64,000 bases of DNA from Janthinobacterium saanense (lineage in GTDB: Bacteria > Pseudomonadota > Gammaproteobacteria > Burkholderiales > Burkholderiaceae_D). This document shows, piece after piece, positions 16,174-25,566 of the stretch. The notes beneath the pieces were generated by a model that searched no databases, was not told the DNA's origin, and saw only the letters and a program-made list of their open reading frames with translations. Made by a program: the position numbers and the translations under genes. Numbering within the stretch: the first letter of the stretch is position 1; each line of letters begins with the position of its first letter. The stretch covers positions 186,001-250,000 of the forward strand of contig NZ_JACHCI010000001.1 in NCBI RefSeq assembly GCF_014200675.1. Direction: 5' to 3'.

Positions 16174-16866
16174 ATGCATGTGCGTGATTTGACCCAATTT
16201 TTACGTGAACTGAGCGACAACAATAATCGTCCCTGGTTTGTGATGAACAAGCCGCGCTACGACATCTTGCGCGAAGAATTTCTGGCGCTGGTGACCTCCT
16301 TGATCGGCGAACTCGGCAAGTTTGACCCTGCCGTGAAATATTGCAACCCGAAGAAAGCCATGTTCCGCATCAACCGCGACGTGCGCTTTGCCCACGACAA
16401 GAGCCCGTATAAAACGCGTTTTTCGGCGGCGATTGCGCCGAACGACATGCGCCGTCCCAGCAAGGCTGGCGGCCCAACGTACTATCTGCAGATCGATGGC
16501 CAGGGCAATCTGCTGTTCGGCGCCGGCGAATACATGCCGCCGCCGGGCCGGCTGAAGGCGCTGCGCGAGCACATGGTCAACGACGCGCCAGGTTTTTCCA
16601 AAGTGCTCAAGAATAAGCGCTTGAAGGCGCGTTACGACACGATCCAGAATGAAGGCAAGCTGCAGCGTCCGCCCAAGGGCTTTGACGCTGACGCCGAGCA
16701 TATCGAATTCATCAAGCTGAAGAGCTTTTTTGTCTGGACCGAAGTAGCGCTGCCCGTAAATGCACCGGAAAAATTGCTGCCTCTCCTGGCCGAAGGCTTG
16801 AAGGATGCATTTGCTCTGGTGGAATGGATGCGCGGCGCGAAAGAGCCGGACGAAGAGCTCGTATAA
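16174..16866 (+). CDS. DUF2461 (TIGR02453) family protein
   Basis: A 230-residue protein of a widespread but uncharacterised family. The opening, in which the first helix is followed by NNRPWFVMNKPRYD, and the middle RINRDVRFAHDKSPYKT signature are diagnostic. It is cytoplasmic with no signal peptide. Function is unknown. It follows the DegS-like gene by 21 bases, and a cupin gene follows it. Confidence 0.8.
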   Translation: MHVRDLTQFLRELSDNNNRPWFVMNKPRYDILREEFLALVTSLIGELGKFDPAVKYCNPKKAMFRINRDVRFAHDKSPYKTRFSAAIAPNDMRRPSKAGGPTYYLQIDGQGNLLFGAGEYMPPPGRLKALREHMVNDAPGFSKVLKNKRLKARYDTIQNEGKLQRPPKGFDADAEHIEFIKLKSFFVWTEVALPVNAPEKLLPLLAEGLKDAFALVEWMRGAKEPDEELV

Positions 16867-16881
16867 CTACTGGAGGGTGTG

Positions 16882-17223
16882 ATGGCTTTGCCGCATGCAG
16901 CATCAGGAGAAGTTATCGATATAGCAGCGAAAAACGGCGGCGACCTGTCGCAGTTTTCCGCCATCGCCCTGGCCAAGACGGATGAGCTGGAACTGATACG
17001 GCTATGCATGCCCAAGGGCAAGACCATGCCCGAACATCATGTGCTCGGTGAAATCACTTTGCTGTGCCTGCAGGGGCAGGTGGTGGTGCAGGCCCATGGC
17101 GGCCAGCAAGTGCTGGGGCCGGGGCAGATGCTATACCTGCACGGTGGCCAGGCCCATGCGGTGGAAGCCCGTGCAGACAGTTTATTGCTGTTGACTATCT
17201 TGATGGCCAAGGCGGGCCGCTAA
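16882..17223 (+). CDS. Small cupin-domain protein
   Basis: A 113-residue single-domain beta-barrel with the cupin pattern G-x-(E/P)-x-HH near residue 50 (PEHHVLGEITLLCLQG) and a second motif around GPGQMLYLHGGQAHAVEA. Metal ligands are likely His from both motifs. Substrate is unknown. The ATG at 16882 is preferred to the preceding GTG because GGAGGG is better spaced. It overlaps no neighbour and converges on gpsA. Confidence 0.75.
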   Translation: MALPHAASGEVIDIAAKNGGDLSQFSAIALAKTDELELIRLCMPKGKTMPEHHVLGEITLLCLQGQVVVQAHGGQQVLGPGQMLYLHGGQAHAVEARADSLLLLTILMAKAGR

Positions 17224-17237
17224 GCCCGCTTGACCAC

Positions 17238-18284
17238 TTATTGCGCTTCGTCGCGCGGATCACGGGCCAGCAGGCGCTGCACCATGTCTTGTGGCAAATC
17301 CCCATCGAACAGCACGCCGGCCACCGCATTGGTGATCGGCATGTCGACCTGCATCTTCTGCGCCAGTGCGCGTACGGCACGTGCGCAGGGCACGCCTTCG
17401 GCCACATGGCCCAGCTCGGCCACGATGGTGGCCAGCTGCTTGCCTTGCGCCAGAGCCAGGCCCACGCGGCGGTTGCGCGACAAATCGCCGGTGCAGGTCA
17501 GCAGCAAGTCGCCGATGCCGGTCAGCCCCATAAAAGTTTCCGTCTGGCCACCCAGCGCCGTGCCCAGGCGCGTGATTTCGGCCAGGCCACGCGTGATCAG
17601 CGCGGCGCGGGCATTCAAGCCCAGGCCCAGGCCGTCGGCCACGCCGGTGGCAATCGCCAGGATATTTTTGACGGCGCCGCCCACTTCCACGCCCACCAGG
17701 TCGACACTGGCATACACGCGGATGGTGCCGCCATGCAAGGCTGACACGACCTTGCTGCGCAGTTCGGCATTGTCGGACGCTATCGTCAGGGCGCATGGCA
17801 GGCCGCGCGCTACTTCCTGCGCAAACGAGGGGCCGGACAGGGCGCCGCCCGGCACTTGATGCCCCAGTTCCTGCTGCACGATCTGGTGCGGCAGCATGCC
17901 GCTGCCGTCTTCAAAACCCTTGCACAGCCAGACCAGGTTGGGAATCTGCTTGTGTTTGAGCTGCAGCAGCAGCGGGCGCAGGCCTGCCACCGGGCAGGCG
18001 GCGATCAGCAGCGCCTGCTCGTCGCCGGCATGCGCCACGGCGGCGTCGAAATCGGCCGAGATGAGCATTTGCGGCGGCAGGGCAAAGCCGGGCAGATAGC
18101 TGTTTTCGCCACTGGCGGCCATCGCCGCCATGGCGCTGCCATTGCGGCCCCACAGCAATACGTCATGGCGGGCCGCCAGGGCCATGGCCACGGCCGTGCC
18201 CCAGGCGCCGGCGCCCAGCACGGTAATCTTGCGGCGCTGGCCAGCAGGGATGGTATCGGAAATGATGTCAGGAGAAACTTGCAT
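17238..18284 (-). CDS. gpsA: Glycerol-3-phosphate dehydrogenase [NAD(P)+]
   Basis: A 348-residue cytoplasmic enzyme that reduces dihydroxyacetone phosphate to sn-glycerol 3-phosphate for phospholipid synthesis. It has the N-terminal Rossmann motif GAGAWG, a catalytic Lys in the [12 protein letters not shown] segment, and the C-terminal helical domain. Family members usually begin at the KITVLGAG strand, so this protein has a roughly 18-residue extension, and a shorter start is possible. It lies downstream of secB and the SH3 gene in one leftward series, as secB-gpsA are in many proteobacteria. Confidence 0.93.
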   Translation of the reverse strand: MQVSPDIISDTIPAGQRRKITVLGAGAWGTAVAMALAARHDVLLWGRNGSAMAAMAASGENSYLPGFALPPQMLISADFDAAVAHAGDEQALLIAACPVAGLRPLLLQLKHKQIPNLVWLCKGFEDGSGMLPHQIVQQELGHQVPGGALSGPSFAQEVARGLPCALTIASDNAELRSKVVSALHGGTIRVYASVDLVGVEVGGAVKNILAIATGVADGLGLGLNARAALITRGLAEITRLGTALGGQTETFMGLTGIGDLLLTCTGDLSRNRRVGLALAQGKQLATIVAELGHVAEGVPCARAVRALAQKMQVDMPITNAVAGVLFDGDLPQDMVQRLLARDPRDEAQ

Positions 18285-18347
18285 GCAACCTCAGTCGGGC
18301 AGGGGGAAAGGCGGCGCCGCTATCAGCGCCGGCGGCGCCAGCAGCGC

Positions 18348-18809
18348 TTACAGGCCCCAGACTTCGCTGGTCTTGACGTAGCCGGTCTGGCCATCCTTGT
18401 GGCGGACCTTGACCCAGCCGGAAGTAGGCTGTTCGCTCATTTCGAGCAGCACGCCCTTGTCGACCAGCAGCACCGGCGAGGCATTATCGTCGGGGCTGGC
18501 ACGGACTTTCAGATTGGCGGTGCGCGCCACAACATTGCGTTTCGGGCTCAGGCCCTTCGCTTCGGTCCAGGCCATTTCGCCAGTGGCGTCGCGTACCTTG
18601 ACCCATTCGCCATAGCTGAGGACGACTTCGAGCGGCATGCCGCGCGGCGCCACATACAGCTTGCCGCCCTTGACGGAAGGCGCGTCGTACAGGATGACCG
18701 GGGCGGCGCCCACCGATTTGAAATCGACGGCGTAGCTGGCCGCTGTCGCCAGCATCAGTACGGCGCCTGCGATCCAACGGAATTTGCTTGTGACCGGATT
18801 TTTCAACAT
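18348..18809 (-). CDS. Exported SH3-domain protein
   Basis: A 153-residue protein with a signal peptide (cleavage near SYA-VD, about residue 28) and two bacterial SH3-type repeats, roughly residues 33-90 and 92-153. The second has the characteristic ANLKVRASPDDNA opening. Such domains bind peptidoglycan or protein targets in the periplasm. It lies between secB and gpsA on the same strand. Function is not known. Confidence 0.78.
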   Translation of the reverse strand: MLKNPVTSKFRWIAGAVLMLATAASYAVDFKSVGAAPVILYDAPSVKGGKLYVAPRGMPLEVVLSYGEWVKVRDATGEMAWTEAKGLSPKRNVVARTANLKVRASPDDNASPVLLVDKGVLLEMSEQPTSGWVKVRHKDGQTGYVKTSEVWGL

Positions 18810-18898
18810 GATATTTTTTGAGCCTTAACGAAACACGGCGGTCCAGCCGCCGTGTCATGCTGGCCCAGAGCGGGCCGGCGGGGTCTTGCTTGCAACTA

Positions 18899-19372
18899 TT
18901 AGTGCGTTTCGCCAGCAGCGGGTGCTGCTGCGGCAGCGTCAGCAATAGCTTGCAGGCGTTGTTGGTAGAACACTTCGAAGTTGATCTCGGCCAGGTGCAC
19001 AGGCGGGAAGCCGGCACGGGTGATCACGTCGGCGATGTTGGCGCGCAGGTATGGGTAGATGATGTTCGGGCAGCCGATTCCCAGCAGCGGATCGAGTTGA
19101 TCGGCAGGAATGTTGCGTGCTTCGAAGATACCAGCTTGTTTGCCTTCAACCAGGAAAGCCACTTTGTCGCCGACTTTGGCGGTCACGGTGATGGTCACGG
19201 TCGCTTCAAAGATGCCGTCGGCCAAAGGCGCAGCGCCCACGTCCAGTGCCACTTCGATCGCTGGTGCTTCTTGTTCCAGGAAAATAGCTGGGGAATTTGG
19301 TTGTTCCAGCGACATGTCTTTCAGGTAGACGCGTTGGATTTGGAAGACTGGTTGCAGATTTTCGTCAGACAT
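18899..19372 (-). CDS. secB: Protein-export chaperone SecB
   Basis: A 157-residue tetrameric chaperone that holds preproteins unfolded and delivers them to SecA. The core shows [16 protein letters not shown] at residues 10-30 and the [24 protein letters not shown] signature near residue 100. The extreme C-terminus ends in an Ala/Pro-rich tail. It is between grxC and the SH3 gene, the conserved grxC-secB-gpsA order. Confidence 0.95.
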   Translation of the reverse strand: MSDENLQPVFQIQRVYLKDMSLEQPNSPAIFLEQEAPAIEVALDVGAAPLADGIFEATVTITVTAKVGDKVAFLVEGKQAGIFEARNIPADQLDPLLGIGCPNIIYPYLRANIADVITRAGFPPVHLAEINFEVFYQQRLQAIADAAAAAPAAGETH

Positions 19373-19527
19373 GGAACGCTTTCGTTGTAATGGACAAGAA
19401 CGGCATACCGTTCAAATATAGTGTTTGCGGCAAACAAACCGCACCGGATAGGTGCGGCCTGATCAGGTGCGAGGCAATTGTATCAAAACAATACTGCCTA
19501 AAACCAATTTCGCTAACCGGCTTTATA

Positions 19528-19794
19528 TCAGGCTGCCGTGCCATTTAACAAGGGGTCCAGCTTTCCGGCTTGATCGAGCGCATACAAATCGTCGAAACCG
19601 CCGACGTGGGTGTCGCCCACATAGATTTGCGGCACGGTACGGCGACCGGTGCGTTCCATCATCTTGATGCGCTCTTCAGGATCGAGGTCGACGCGGATTT
19701 TTTGCACGGCTACGCCCTTAGATTCCAGCAGGCGCTCGGCGCGCACGCAATAGGGGCAGACGGCGGTGCTATACACAATTACTGGGACTGTCAT
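19528..19794 (-). CDS. grxC: Glutaredoxin 3
   Basis: An 88-residue thioredoxin-fold protein with the active site CPYC (Cys13-Cys16), TVPQIYVGDTHVGG glutathione site and typical GrxC length. It reduces disulfides with glutathione. The ATG at 19794 starts the beta-strand TVPVIVYST. An upstream extension in the same frame runs into the rhodanese gene and is rejected. It is upstream of secB and 26 bases after the rhodanese gene. Confidence 0.93.
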   Translation of the reverse strand: MTVPVIVYSTAVCPYCVRAERLLESKGVAVQKIRVDLDPEERIKMMERTGRRTVPQIYVGDTHVGGFDDLYALDQAGKLDPLLNGTAA

Positions 19795-19820
19795 GATATT
19801 TTCCTTCAATGAACTGATGC

Positions 19821-20237
19821 TTACTTGGCCAAGGATAAGGTTTTCAGTGGCAAGCCTTGCTTGTTCCATTCGTCGATGCCGCCTTCCAGGCCGGTTGCTT
19901 CGGCGAAACCGGCTTTGCTCAGCAGGCCGACGGCCGTTGCCGAGCGCGATCCTTTCTGGCAAACCACTACAATGGGGCGCGTTTTGAATTTTTCCAGCTC
20001 GCCCAGGCGTTTTGCCAGTTCTGGCAAGGGAATATTTTTTGCGTCAGGCAAGTGGCCCTTGGCGAATTCTTCCGGGGTGCGTACGTCAACGATGACGGTT
20101 TTGCCACGATTGATCAGTTGTGTGACTTCCAGTACTGTGGCACGCTTGCCGCGCAAGGACAGCAGTGGCCAGAGGAGGGCGCCGCCGGAAATGATGACGA
20201 TGGCAAACAGAAAAATGTGGTCGATAAAGAATTTCAC
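19821..20237 (-). CDS. Membrane-anchored rhodanese-like protein
   Basis: A 138-residue protein with one N-terminal transmembrane helix (about 5-25) and a single rhodanese domain. The catalytic Cys lies in the loop CQKGSRSA and DVRTPEEFAKGHLPDA is the CH2A signature. This YibN-like protein commonly precedes grxC-secB. It may transfer sulfane sulfur or act in redox control at the membrane. A TATAAT -10 (20274-20269, minus strand) lies upstream. Confidence 0.85.
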   Translation of the reverse strand: MKFFIDHIFLFAIVIISGGALLWPLLSLRGKRATVLEVTQLINRGKTVIVDVRTPEEFAKGHLPDAKNIPLPELAKRLGELEKFKTRPIVVVCQKGSRSATAVGLLSKAGFAEATGLEGGIDEWNKQGLPLKTLSLAK

Positions 20238-20343
20238 GTAGGGTCCAATGGTTTAAGTCAATCCGCGCATTATAAAATAGAAGCTGGACGAGGTCTTTTT
20301 ACGTTTTGCTTTTTTGATTTGAACCCCTTGAGAAGATAGAACT

Positions 20344-21090
20344 ATGTATAAAATCGTTTTCATGCGTCACGGCGAGTCCACCTGGAACCTCGATAACCGC
20401 TTCACTGGCTGGACCGACGTCGATCTGACGGAAAAGGGCGTCAACGAAGCCCGGGCCGCCGGCCAGATCCTCAAGGAAGCCGGTTTCACGTTTGACGTGG
20501 CCTACACCTCGGTCTTGAAGCGCGCGATCCGTACCCTGTGGCTGTCGCTGGACGCGATGGACATGATGTATCTGCCGATCAAGCATGACTGGCGTTTGAA
20601 CGAGCGTCACTACGGCGCCCTGCAAGGCCTGGATAAAGCAGAAACAGCGGCCAAGTATGGCGACGAGCAAGTGCTGGTCTGGCGCCGCAGCTACGACACG
20701 CCGCCGCCGCCGCTGGCCGAGGGCGACGATCGCGCCTCGTTCAACGATCCGCGTTATGCCGGCTTGCCAAAAGCATCGATTCCGCTGACCGAATGCCTGA
20801 AAGACACCGTAGCGCGCGTGATGCCTGCCTGGGATGAGGAAATCGCCCCGGCGATTCGCGCCGGCAAGAAAATCATCATTTCGGCCCACGGCAACAGCTT
20901 GCGCGCCCTGATCAAGATGCTCGACGGCATCAGCGACGACGACATCGTCGGCCTGAACATTCCAAATGGCCAGCCGCTGGTATATGAACTGGACGCCGAT
21001 TTGAAACCGATCCGCCATTACTATCTGGGCGATCCGGCAGCGATTGCGGCAGCCCAGGCTGCCGTGGCGAACCAAGGGAAGGCCAAGTAA
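20344..21090 (+). CDS. gpmA: 2,3-bisphosphoglycerate-dependent phosphoglycerate mutase
   Basis: A 248-residue glycolytic enzyme interconverting 3- and 2-phosphoglycerate. The phosphohistidine motif [16 protein letters not shown] is at residues 8-23. The partner motif [11 protein letters not shown] and the C-terminal HGNSLRAL with the second catalytic His are all present. It is divergent from the rhodanese gene and the start is preceded by GAGAAG. The next gene begins 2 bases after its stop. Confidence 0.95.
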   Translation: MYKIVFMRHGESTWNLDNRFTGWTDVDLTEKGVNEARAAGQILKEAGFTFDVAYTSVLKRAIRTLWLSLDAMDMMYLPIKHDWRLNERHYGALQGLDKAETAAKYGDEQVLVWRRSYDTPPPPLAEGDDRASFNDPRYAGLPKASIPLTECLKDTVARVMPAWDEEIAPAIRAGKKIIISAHGNSLRALIKMLDGISDDDIVGLNIPNGQPLVYELDADLKPIRHYYLGDPAAIAAAQAAVANQGKAK

Positions 21091-21092
21091 CT

Positions 21093-22655
21093 TTGCAGTA
21101 TTTCTTCCGCGGCACAGCCATCGCCCCCTCTGCTGAACCACCCCTGCCGGCCTGGCGCGCCGGCGCCATGCTGTGCCTGGCGCTGCTGTTTGCCAGCGGC
21201 GCCGCGCATGGCGCCAAACCCACCGAACGCAGCAAGCAGAAGGCGGCCGCGGAAGCCCAGCGCGCCGGATTGCAGCAAAAGCTGACGGCCCTCAAGCGCG
21301 ACATCAGCGTGACGGAAACCGCCAAGGACGATGCTGCCGATACCCTGGCCGAGTCGGAAGAAGCCATTTCCAACGCCAACCGCTCCTTGCGCGACCTGGC
21401 GCAGGAGCAAAATGACACCGGCGTCAAACTGACGGCGCTGGGACGTGAGCGCGAGCAATTGACGGCCACGGTCAGCAAGCAAAAGGGGCAGTTGTCCGAA
21501 TTGCTGCGCGAACAATATGTCGCCGGCAATGAAGACCGCATCAAGCTGCTCTTGTCAGGTGACAACCCGAACCGCATCAACCGCGATCTGCAACTGATGG
21601 CCTATGTGTCGCAGGCGCAGGCGCGCCTGCTCGAATCGCTGCGCGCCAACCTGGCGGCGGTGGAAAAAAACCAGGCGGAAGTGCAGAACGCCAAGGATGA
21701 ACTGGAAGAAATTGCCCAGGAAGAGCGCGATCAAAAAGCCTTGCTGGTGCAGGAAAAAGCACGCCGCGCCACTTTGCTGGCCAATTTGTCGCAGCGCCTG
21801 GTGGCGCAGCGCAAGGAAGCTGGCAATGTGGAGCGCGACGAACAGCGCATGGGCAATCTGGTCGACAAGCTGGCCAAGATGATCGCTGAGCAAGCCGCAG
21901 CGGAAGCGGCCGAGAAGAAACGCCAGGAATTGCTGGCGGCCCAGCGCGCCGCCGCCAAGGCGGCAGCGGACGCCAAGGCTGCCGAGGAAAAACGCCAGCG
22001 CCTGGCCGCCGCGCGCGCCAAGGCGGAAGCCAAGGCAGAAGCGAAGGCCCAGGCTGACCGCGAGCGTATCGCCAGGGAGCAGCAGAACAAGAGCGGCAAG
22101 ATCAAGCCGCAAACGCCGGCCCCGGTCCCGGTCCCGGCGCCAGCCGTCAAGCTCGATCCTATCGATAATGACGAGCCGCCGCAGGTGGCCAAGGTCGAGC
22201 CTAAACCCGAACCTAAAGCGGAGCCGCCGCGCCCCAGCCTGGGGCCGGCCGCGCCCGCTGGTGCTTTCGCCAGCCTCAAGGGGCAGATGCGCGCGCCCCT
22301 GCCGGGCAAGGTGGAAGTGCGTTTCGGCAGCAAGCGCGGCGATGGCCCCAGCTGGAAGGGCGTGTTCATCCGTGCCAGCGAGGGGACGGAAGTGCACGCC
22401 ATCGCGGCCGGCCGGGTGGTGTTTTCCGATTGGCTGCGCGGCTTCGGCAACCTGATCATCGTCGACCATGGTGGCCAGTACATGAGTATTTATGGCAATA
22501 ACCAATCCGTGCTGAAACGCGTGGGGGATGCCGTCAAGGCCGGCGACGCCATCTCCACTGCCGGCAACAGCGGCGGCAACGAGGAATCGGGGCTATACTT
22601 TGAGTTGCGCTATCAGGGCCGAGCCTTCGACCCCGCCGGCTGGGTGAAGTTTTAA
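21093..22655 (+). CDS. envC: EnvC-like murein hydrolase activator
   Basis: A periplasmic coiled-coil protein (long Ala/Glu/Lys/Arg-rich helices over residues about 45-330) with a Pro-rich linker and a C-terminal LytM/M23 domain (about 410-520). The LytM domain is degenerate: the metal-binding HxH is replaced by LYFEL, as in EnvC activators of septal amidases. Start is uncertain: TTG at 21093 gives 520 residues and a long n-region, while ATG at 21168 gives 495 and a compact signal peptide. The gpm-envC-ctp order is also seen in Escherichia coli relatives. Confidence 0.87.
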   Translation: MQYFFRGTAIAPSAEPPLPAWRAGAMLCLALLFASGAAHGAKPTERSKQKAAAEAQRAGLQQKLTALKRDISVTETAKDDAADTLAESEEAISNANRSLRDLAQEQNDTGVKLTALGREREQLTATVSKQKGQLSELLREQYVAGNEDRIKLLLSGDNPNRINRDLQLMAYVSQAQARLLESLRANLAAVEKNQAEVQNAKDELEEIAQEERDQKALLVQEKARRATLLANLSQRLVAQRKEAGNVERDEQRMGNLVDKLAKMIAEQAAAEAAEKKRQELLAAQRAAAKAAADAKAAEEKRQRLAAARAKAEAKAEAKAQADRERIAREQQNKSGKIKPQTPAPVPVPAPAVKLDPIDNDEPPQVAKVEPKPEPKAEPPRPSLGPAAPAGAFASLKGQMRAPLPGKVEVRFGSKRGDGPSWKGVFIRASEGTEVHAIAAGRVVFSDWLRGFGNLIIVDHGGQYMSIYGNNQSVLKRVGDAVKAGDAISTAGNSGGNEESGLYFELRYQGRAFDPAGWVKF

Positions 22656-22726
22656 AGTGAAATTTCAAATTCCTGCCATCGTTGCAGGATTCTGACTGCA
22701 TCGTATTTGTAGATTGCGAAGAAGAC

Positions 22727-24220
22727 ATGGGCATCAAAGTAAAAAGTATCGGCTTGATCGGTTTGGGCGTATTGGCCGGTATCGGCGCAACGATGCAGTT
22801 CCCGGCGATTGCGCAGAAAGTGGCCACTTCTCCGCTGCCGCTCGACGAGCTGCGCCAGTTATCCGATGTCTTTGGCCTCATCAAGACCGATTACGTGGAA
22901 AAGGTTGACGATAAGAAACTGCTGACGGAAGCCATTTCCGGCATGGTGTCCTCGCTGGACCCGCATTCTGTCTATCTCGACAAGAATGCCTTCAAGGAAA
23001 TGCGCGAGAGCGTGGAAGGCAAGTTCGTCGGCATCGGCATCGAAGTGAGCATGGAAGATGGCTATGTGAAAGTCGTCTCGCCGATCGAGGACAGCCCCGC
23101 CGCCAAGGCCGGCATCCTGGCTGGCGACCTGATTACCCGTCTCGACAATGTGCCCCTGAAAGGCTTGCAGCTCGACGAGGTGATCAAGAAGATGCGCGGC
23201 CAGCCGCACAGCAAGCTGGTGCTGACGATTTCGCGCAAGGGCGAAAGCAAACCGCTGGTGTTCCCCATCGTGCGCGAAGAAATCCGCGTGCAAAGCGTGA
23301 AGGCCAAGATGATCGCCCCTGGCTATGGCTGGCTGCGTATTGCCCAGTTCCAGGAACCGACCGTGGGCGACATGGTCAAGAAAATCAATGCCCTGTATGC
23401 GCAAGACCCCAAGCTCAAGGGCCTGGTGCTGGACTTGCGCAACGATCCGGGCGGTGTGGTGCCGGGCGCCATCGGCGTGGCCACTGCCTTCTTGCCAGGC
23501 AATTCCGTGATCGTCTCGACCAAGGGGCAATTGCCTGAATCGCAGCAAGTATTTTATGGTCGGCGCGAGTTTTATGCGGCGCCGGACAGCAAGACCGATC
23601 CGCTGGCCAAGCTGCCGGCCGCGCTGAAAACCGTGCCGCTGGTGGTGCTGGTCAACGCCGGTTCGGCTTCAGCCTCGGAAATCGTCGCTGGCGCCTTGCA
23701 GGATTACAAGCGCGCCACCGTGATCGGCACGCAGACTTTCGGCAAGGGTTCGGTGCAAACCCTGCGCCAGCTGACCGCTGATACGGCCGTCAAGCTGACG
23801 ACGGCCCGTTATTACACGCCGAAAGGCCGCGCCATCCAGGCGCGCGGCATCGTGCCCGACATGCTGGTCGATGAAACGGCCGATGGCGATGGCTGGAACA
23901 GCTTGCGCGTGCGTGAAGCCGACCTGGACAAGCACCTGGCCAGCGATGATGGCAAGCCGGAAGCGGCCGCTCCTACCCTGGGCAGCGAGCAGGCGCAACT
24001 GGCGGAAGAGCAGCGCCTGATCACCTCGGCGAAAAAGCGCAAGCCACTGGAATACGGCGCCAAGGACGATTTCCAGCTGCAGCAGGCGCTGAACCACTTC
24101 CAGGGCTTGCCGGTGCAACTGGCCAAGGCGGACCTGAAAGCCGAAAAGATCAGCGACAAGCCCGAGATCCAGGCCGACATCAAGCCCGATGATAAGAAGA
24201 TTCCTGTGCAAAAACCGTAA
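22727..24220 (+). CDS. Carboxy-terminal processing protease (S41)
   Basis: A 497-residue periplasmic protease. N-terminal signal or anchor (about 4-26), PDZ domain (about 80-160), and S41 catalytic core with Ser in NAGSASASEIVAGAL and Lys in FGKGSVQ. A Lys/Glu-rich C-tail follows. Such Ctp enzymes trim C-termini of lipoproteins and cell-wall hydrolases, which fits the adjacent EnvC activator. The ATG at 22727 was chosen because it starts the hydrophobic signal. An in-frame codon at 22682 lies in the leader. Confidence 0.9.
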   Translation: MGIKVKSIGLIGLGVLAGIGATMQFPAIAQKVATSPLPLDELRQLSDVFGLIKTDYVEKVDDKKLLTEAISGMVSSLDPHSVYLDKNAFKEMRESVEGKFVGIGIEVSMEDGYVKVVSPIEDSPAAKAGILAGDLITRLDNVPLKGLQLDEVIKKMRGQPHSKLVLTISRKGESKPLVFPIVREEIRVQSVKAKMIAPGYGWLRIAQFQEPTVGDMVKKINALYAQDPKLKGLVLDLRNDPGGVVPGAIGVATAFLPGNSVIVSTKGQLPESQQVFYGRREFYAAPDSKTDPLAKLPAALKTVPLVVLVNAGSASASEIVAGALQDYKRATVIGTQTFGKGSVQTLRQLTADTAVKLTTARYYTPKGRAIQARGIVPDMLVDETADGDGWNSLRVREADLDKHLASDDGKPEAAAPTLGSEQAQLAEEQRLITSAKKRKPLEYGAKDDFQLQQALNHFQGLPVQLAKADLKAEKISDKPEIQADIKPDDKKIPVQKP

Positions 24221-24229
24221 GTTGCGGCC

Positions 24230-24973
24230 ATGAACGACGCCCAGCTGCTGCGCTATTCGCGCCATATCCTCATCGATGAAATCGGCATCGAAGGCCAGCA
24301 AGCCTTGCTGGACGCGCATGTGCTGGTGATCGGCGCGGGTGGCCTGGGGTCTCCCGCCGCCATGTATCTGGCGTCCGCCGGGGTCGGCAAGCTGACCCTG
24401 GTCGACGACGACACGGTCGACCTGACCAATCTGCAGCGCCAGATCGCCCATACGACGGCGCGCGTGGGCCAGCCCAAAGTGCTGTCGGCAAGCGAAACCT
24501 TGCGAAATATCAACCCAGAGATCGTGATTGCGGCCTTGCAGGAGCGTGTCGACGAGGCTCGCCTGGCCGAACTGGTCTTGCCGGCCACGGTGGTGCTGGA
24601 CTGTACCGACAATTTCGCCACCCGCCATGCCGTCAACCGTGTGTGCGTGGCCCACAAGGTGCCGCTGGTGTCGGGCGCCGTGATCCGCTTCGATGGCCAG
24701 GTCAGCGTGTTTGACACGCGCGCCGGTACGCAGCCCTGTTATTGCTGTCTGTTTCCGCAAGACCAGGCATTCACGGACGAGGCCTGCTCTACCATGGGCG
24801 TGTTTGCGCCGCTGGTGGGGGTGGTGGGCGCCATGCAGGCAGCCGAAGCTTTAAAACTCATCATGGGCGTGGGCGAGTCGCTGGCGGGCAGGCTGTTGCT
24901 GCTCGATGGCTTGCGCATGGAATGGAGCAGCATGCGCGTGGCGCGCGACCCGGCCTGCCCTGTTTGCGGCTAG
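24230..24973 (+). CDS. moeB: MoeB/ThiF/HesA-family adenylyltransferase
   Basis: A 247-residue E1-like enzyme that adenylates the C-terminal Gly of a ubiquitin-like sulfur carrier (MoaD or ThiS). The ATP loop GAGGLGSP and LVDDDTVDLTNLQRQ motif are visible. Zinc-binding cysteine pairs CYCC and CPVC lie near residues 168 and 245. No fused rhodanese domain follows, so it is MoeB-sized. MoeB and ThiF cannot be told apart from sequence alone. It starts 9 bases after the protease and ends the operon. Confidence 0.85.
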   Translation: MNDAQLLRYSRHILIDEIGIEGQQALLDAHVLVIGAGGLGSPAAMYLASAGVGKLTLVDDDTVDLTNLQRQIAHTTARVGQPKVLSASETLRNINPEIVIAALQERVDEARLAELVLPATVVLDCTDNFATRHAVNRVCVAHKVPLVSGAVIRFDGQVSVFDTRAGTQPCYCCLFPQDQAFTDEACSTMGVFAPLVGVVGAMQAAEALKLIMGVGESLAGRLLLLDGLRMEWSSMRVARDPACPVCG

Positions 24974-25036
24974 TCTGACGGCGAATAGCGGCAAGTGGTC
25001 TGGTCGGGCTGCAAGTTATCACAGAAAATTTTACCC

Positions 25037-25071
25037 ATATGACAGGCTTTGTCATATTTCGGCTTTATACT
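25037..25071 (+). promoter_or_regulatory. gsp operon promoter with inverted repeat
   Basis: A perfect 8-bp inverted repeat ATATGACA-N5-TGTCATAT (25037-25057) lies just upstream of a TATACT -10 (25066-25071). No good -35 is present except inside the repeat, so a regulator bound there would either activate or block the promoter. The gspG ATG is at 25105. Confidence 0.5.
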
Positions 25072-25104
25072 CTGCACTCCACTGACCTACTTTTTCTCTT
25101 TCTT

Positions 25105-25557
25105 ATGCAAAACGCAGCACACCGTTCGATACGCCAGCGCCTCGCGCGTGGCTTCACACTGATCGAAATCATGGTCGTGGTCGTGATCATGGGTATCCTC
25201 GCTTCGCTGGTGGTGCCGAAACTGATCGCCCGTACGGGTGAATCGAAGGTGGCGGCGGCGAAAGTTGACATGGCCACCATCATGCAGGCGCTCAAGCTGT
25301 ACCGCCTCGATAACCAGCGCTATCCGACCACCGAGCAGGGCTTGCACGCGCTGGTGGAAAAACCCACCGCCGGCCCGGCCGCGAATGGCTGGAAGGCGGG
25401 CGGCTACCTGGAAAAAATGCCAAAAGATCCATGGGGCAACCCTTACCAGTACCTGTCGCCTGGCTTGAAAGGCGAAGTCGACATCATCTCGCTGGGCGCC
25501 GACGGCCAGCCTGGCGGTAGCGGTGACGACGCCGATATCGGCTCGTGGGAACTGTAA
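25105..25557 (+). CDS. gspG: Type II secretion major pseudopilin GspG
   Basis: A 150-residue prepilin. The short leader ends at Gly before FTLIEIMVVVVIMGIL, with Glu5 of the mature protein in the hydrophobic helix. Calcium-site and conserved C-terminal features DPWGNPYQY and ADGQPGGSGDDADIGSWEL are typical. It polymerises into the pseudopilus that pushes exoproteins through GspD. The ATG at 25105 replaces a longer frame that would run into the promoter. First gene of the gsp operon. Confidence 0.95.
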   Translation: MQNAAHRSIRQRLARGFTLIEIMVVVVIMGILASLVVPKLIARTGESKVAAAKVDMATIMQALKLYRLDNQRYPTTEQGLHALVEKPTAGPAANGWKAGGYLEKMPKDPWGNPYQYLSPGLKGEVDIISLGADGQPGGSGDDADIGSWEL

Positions 25558-25566
25558 GCTACCTGC

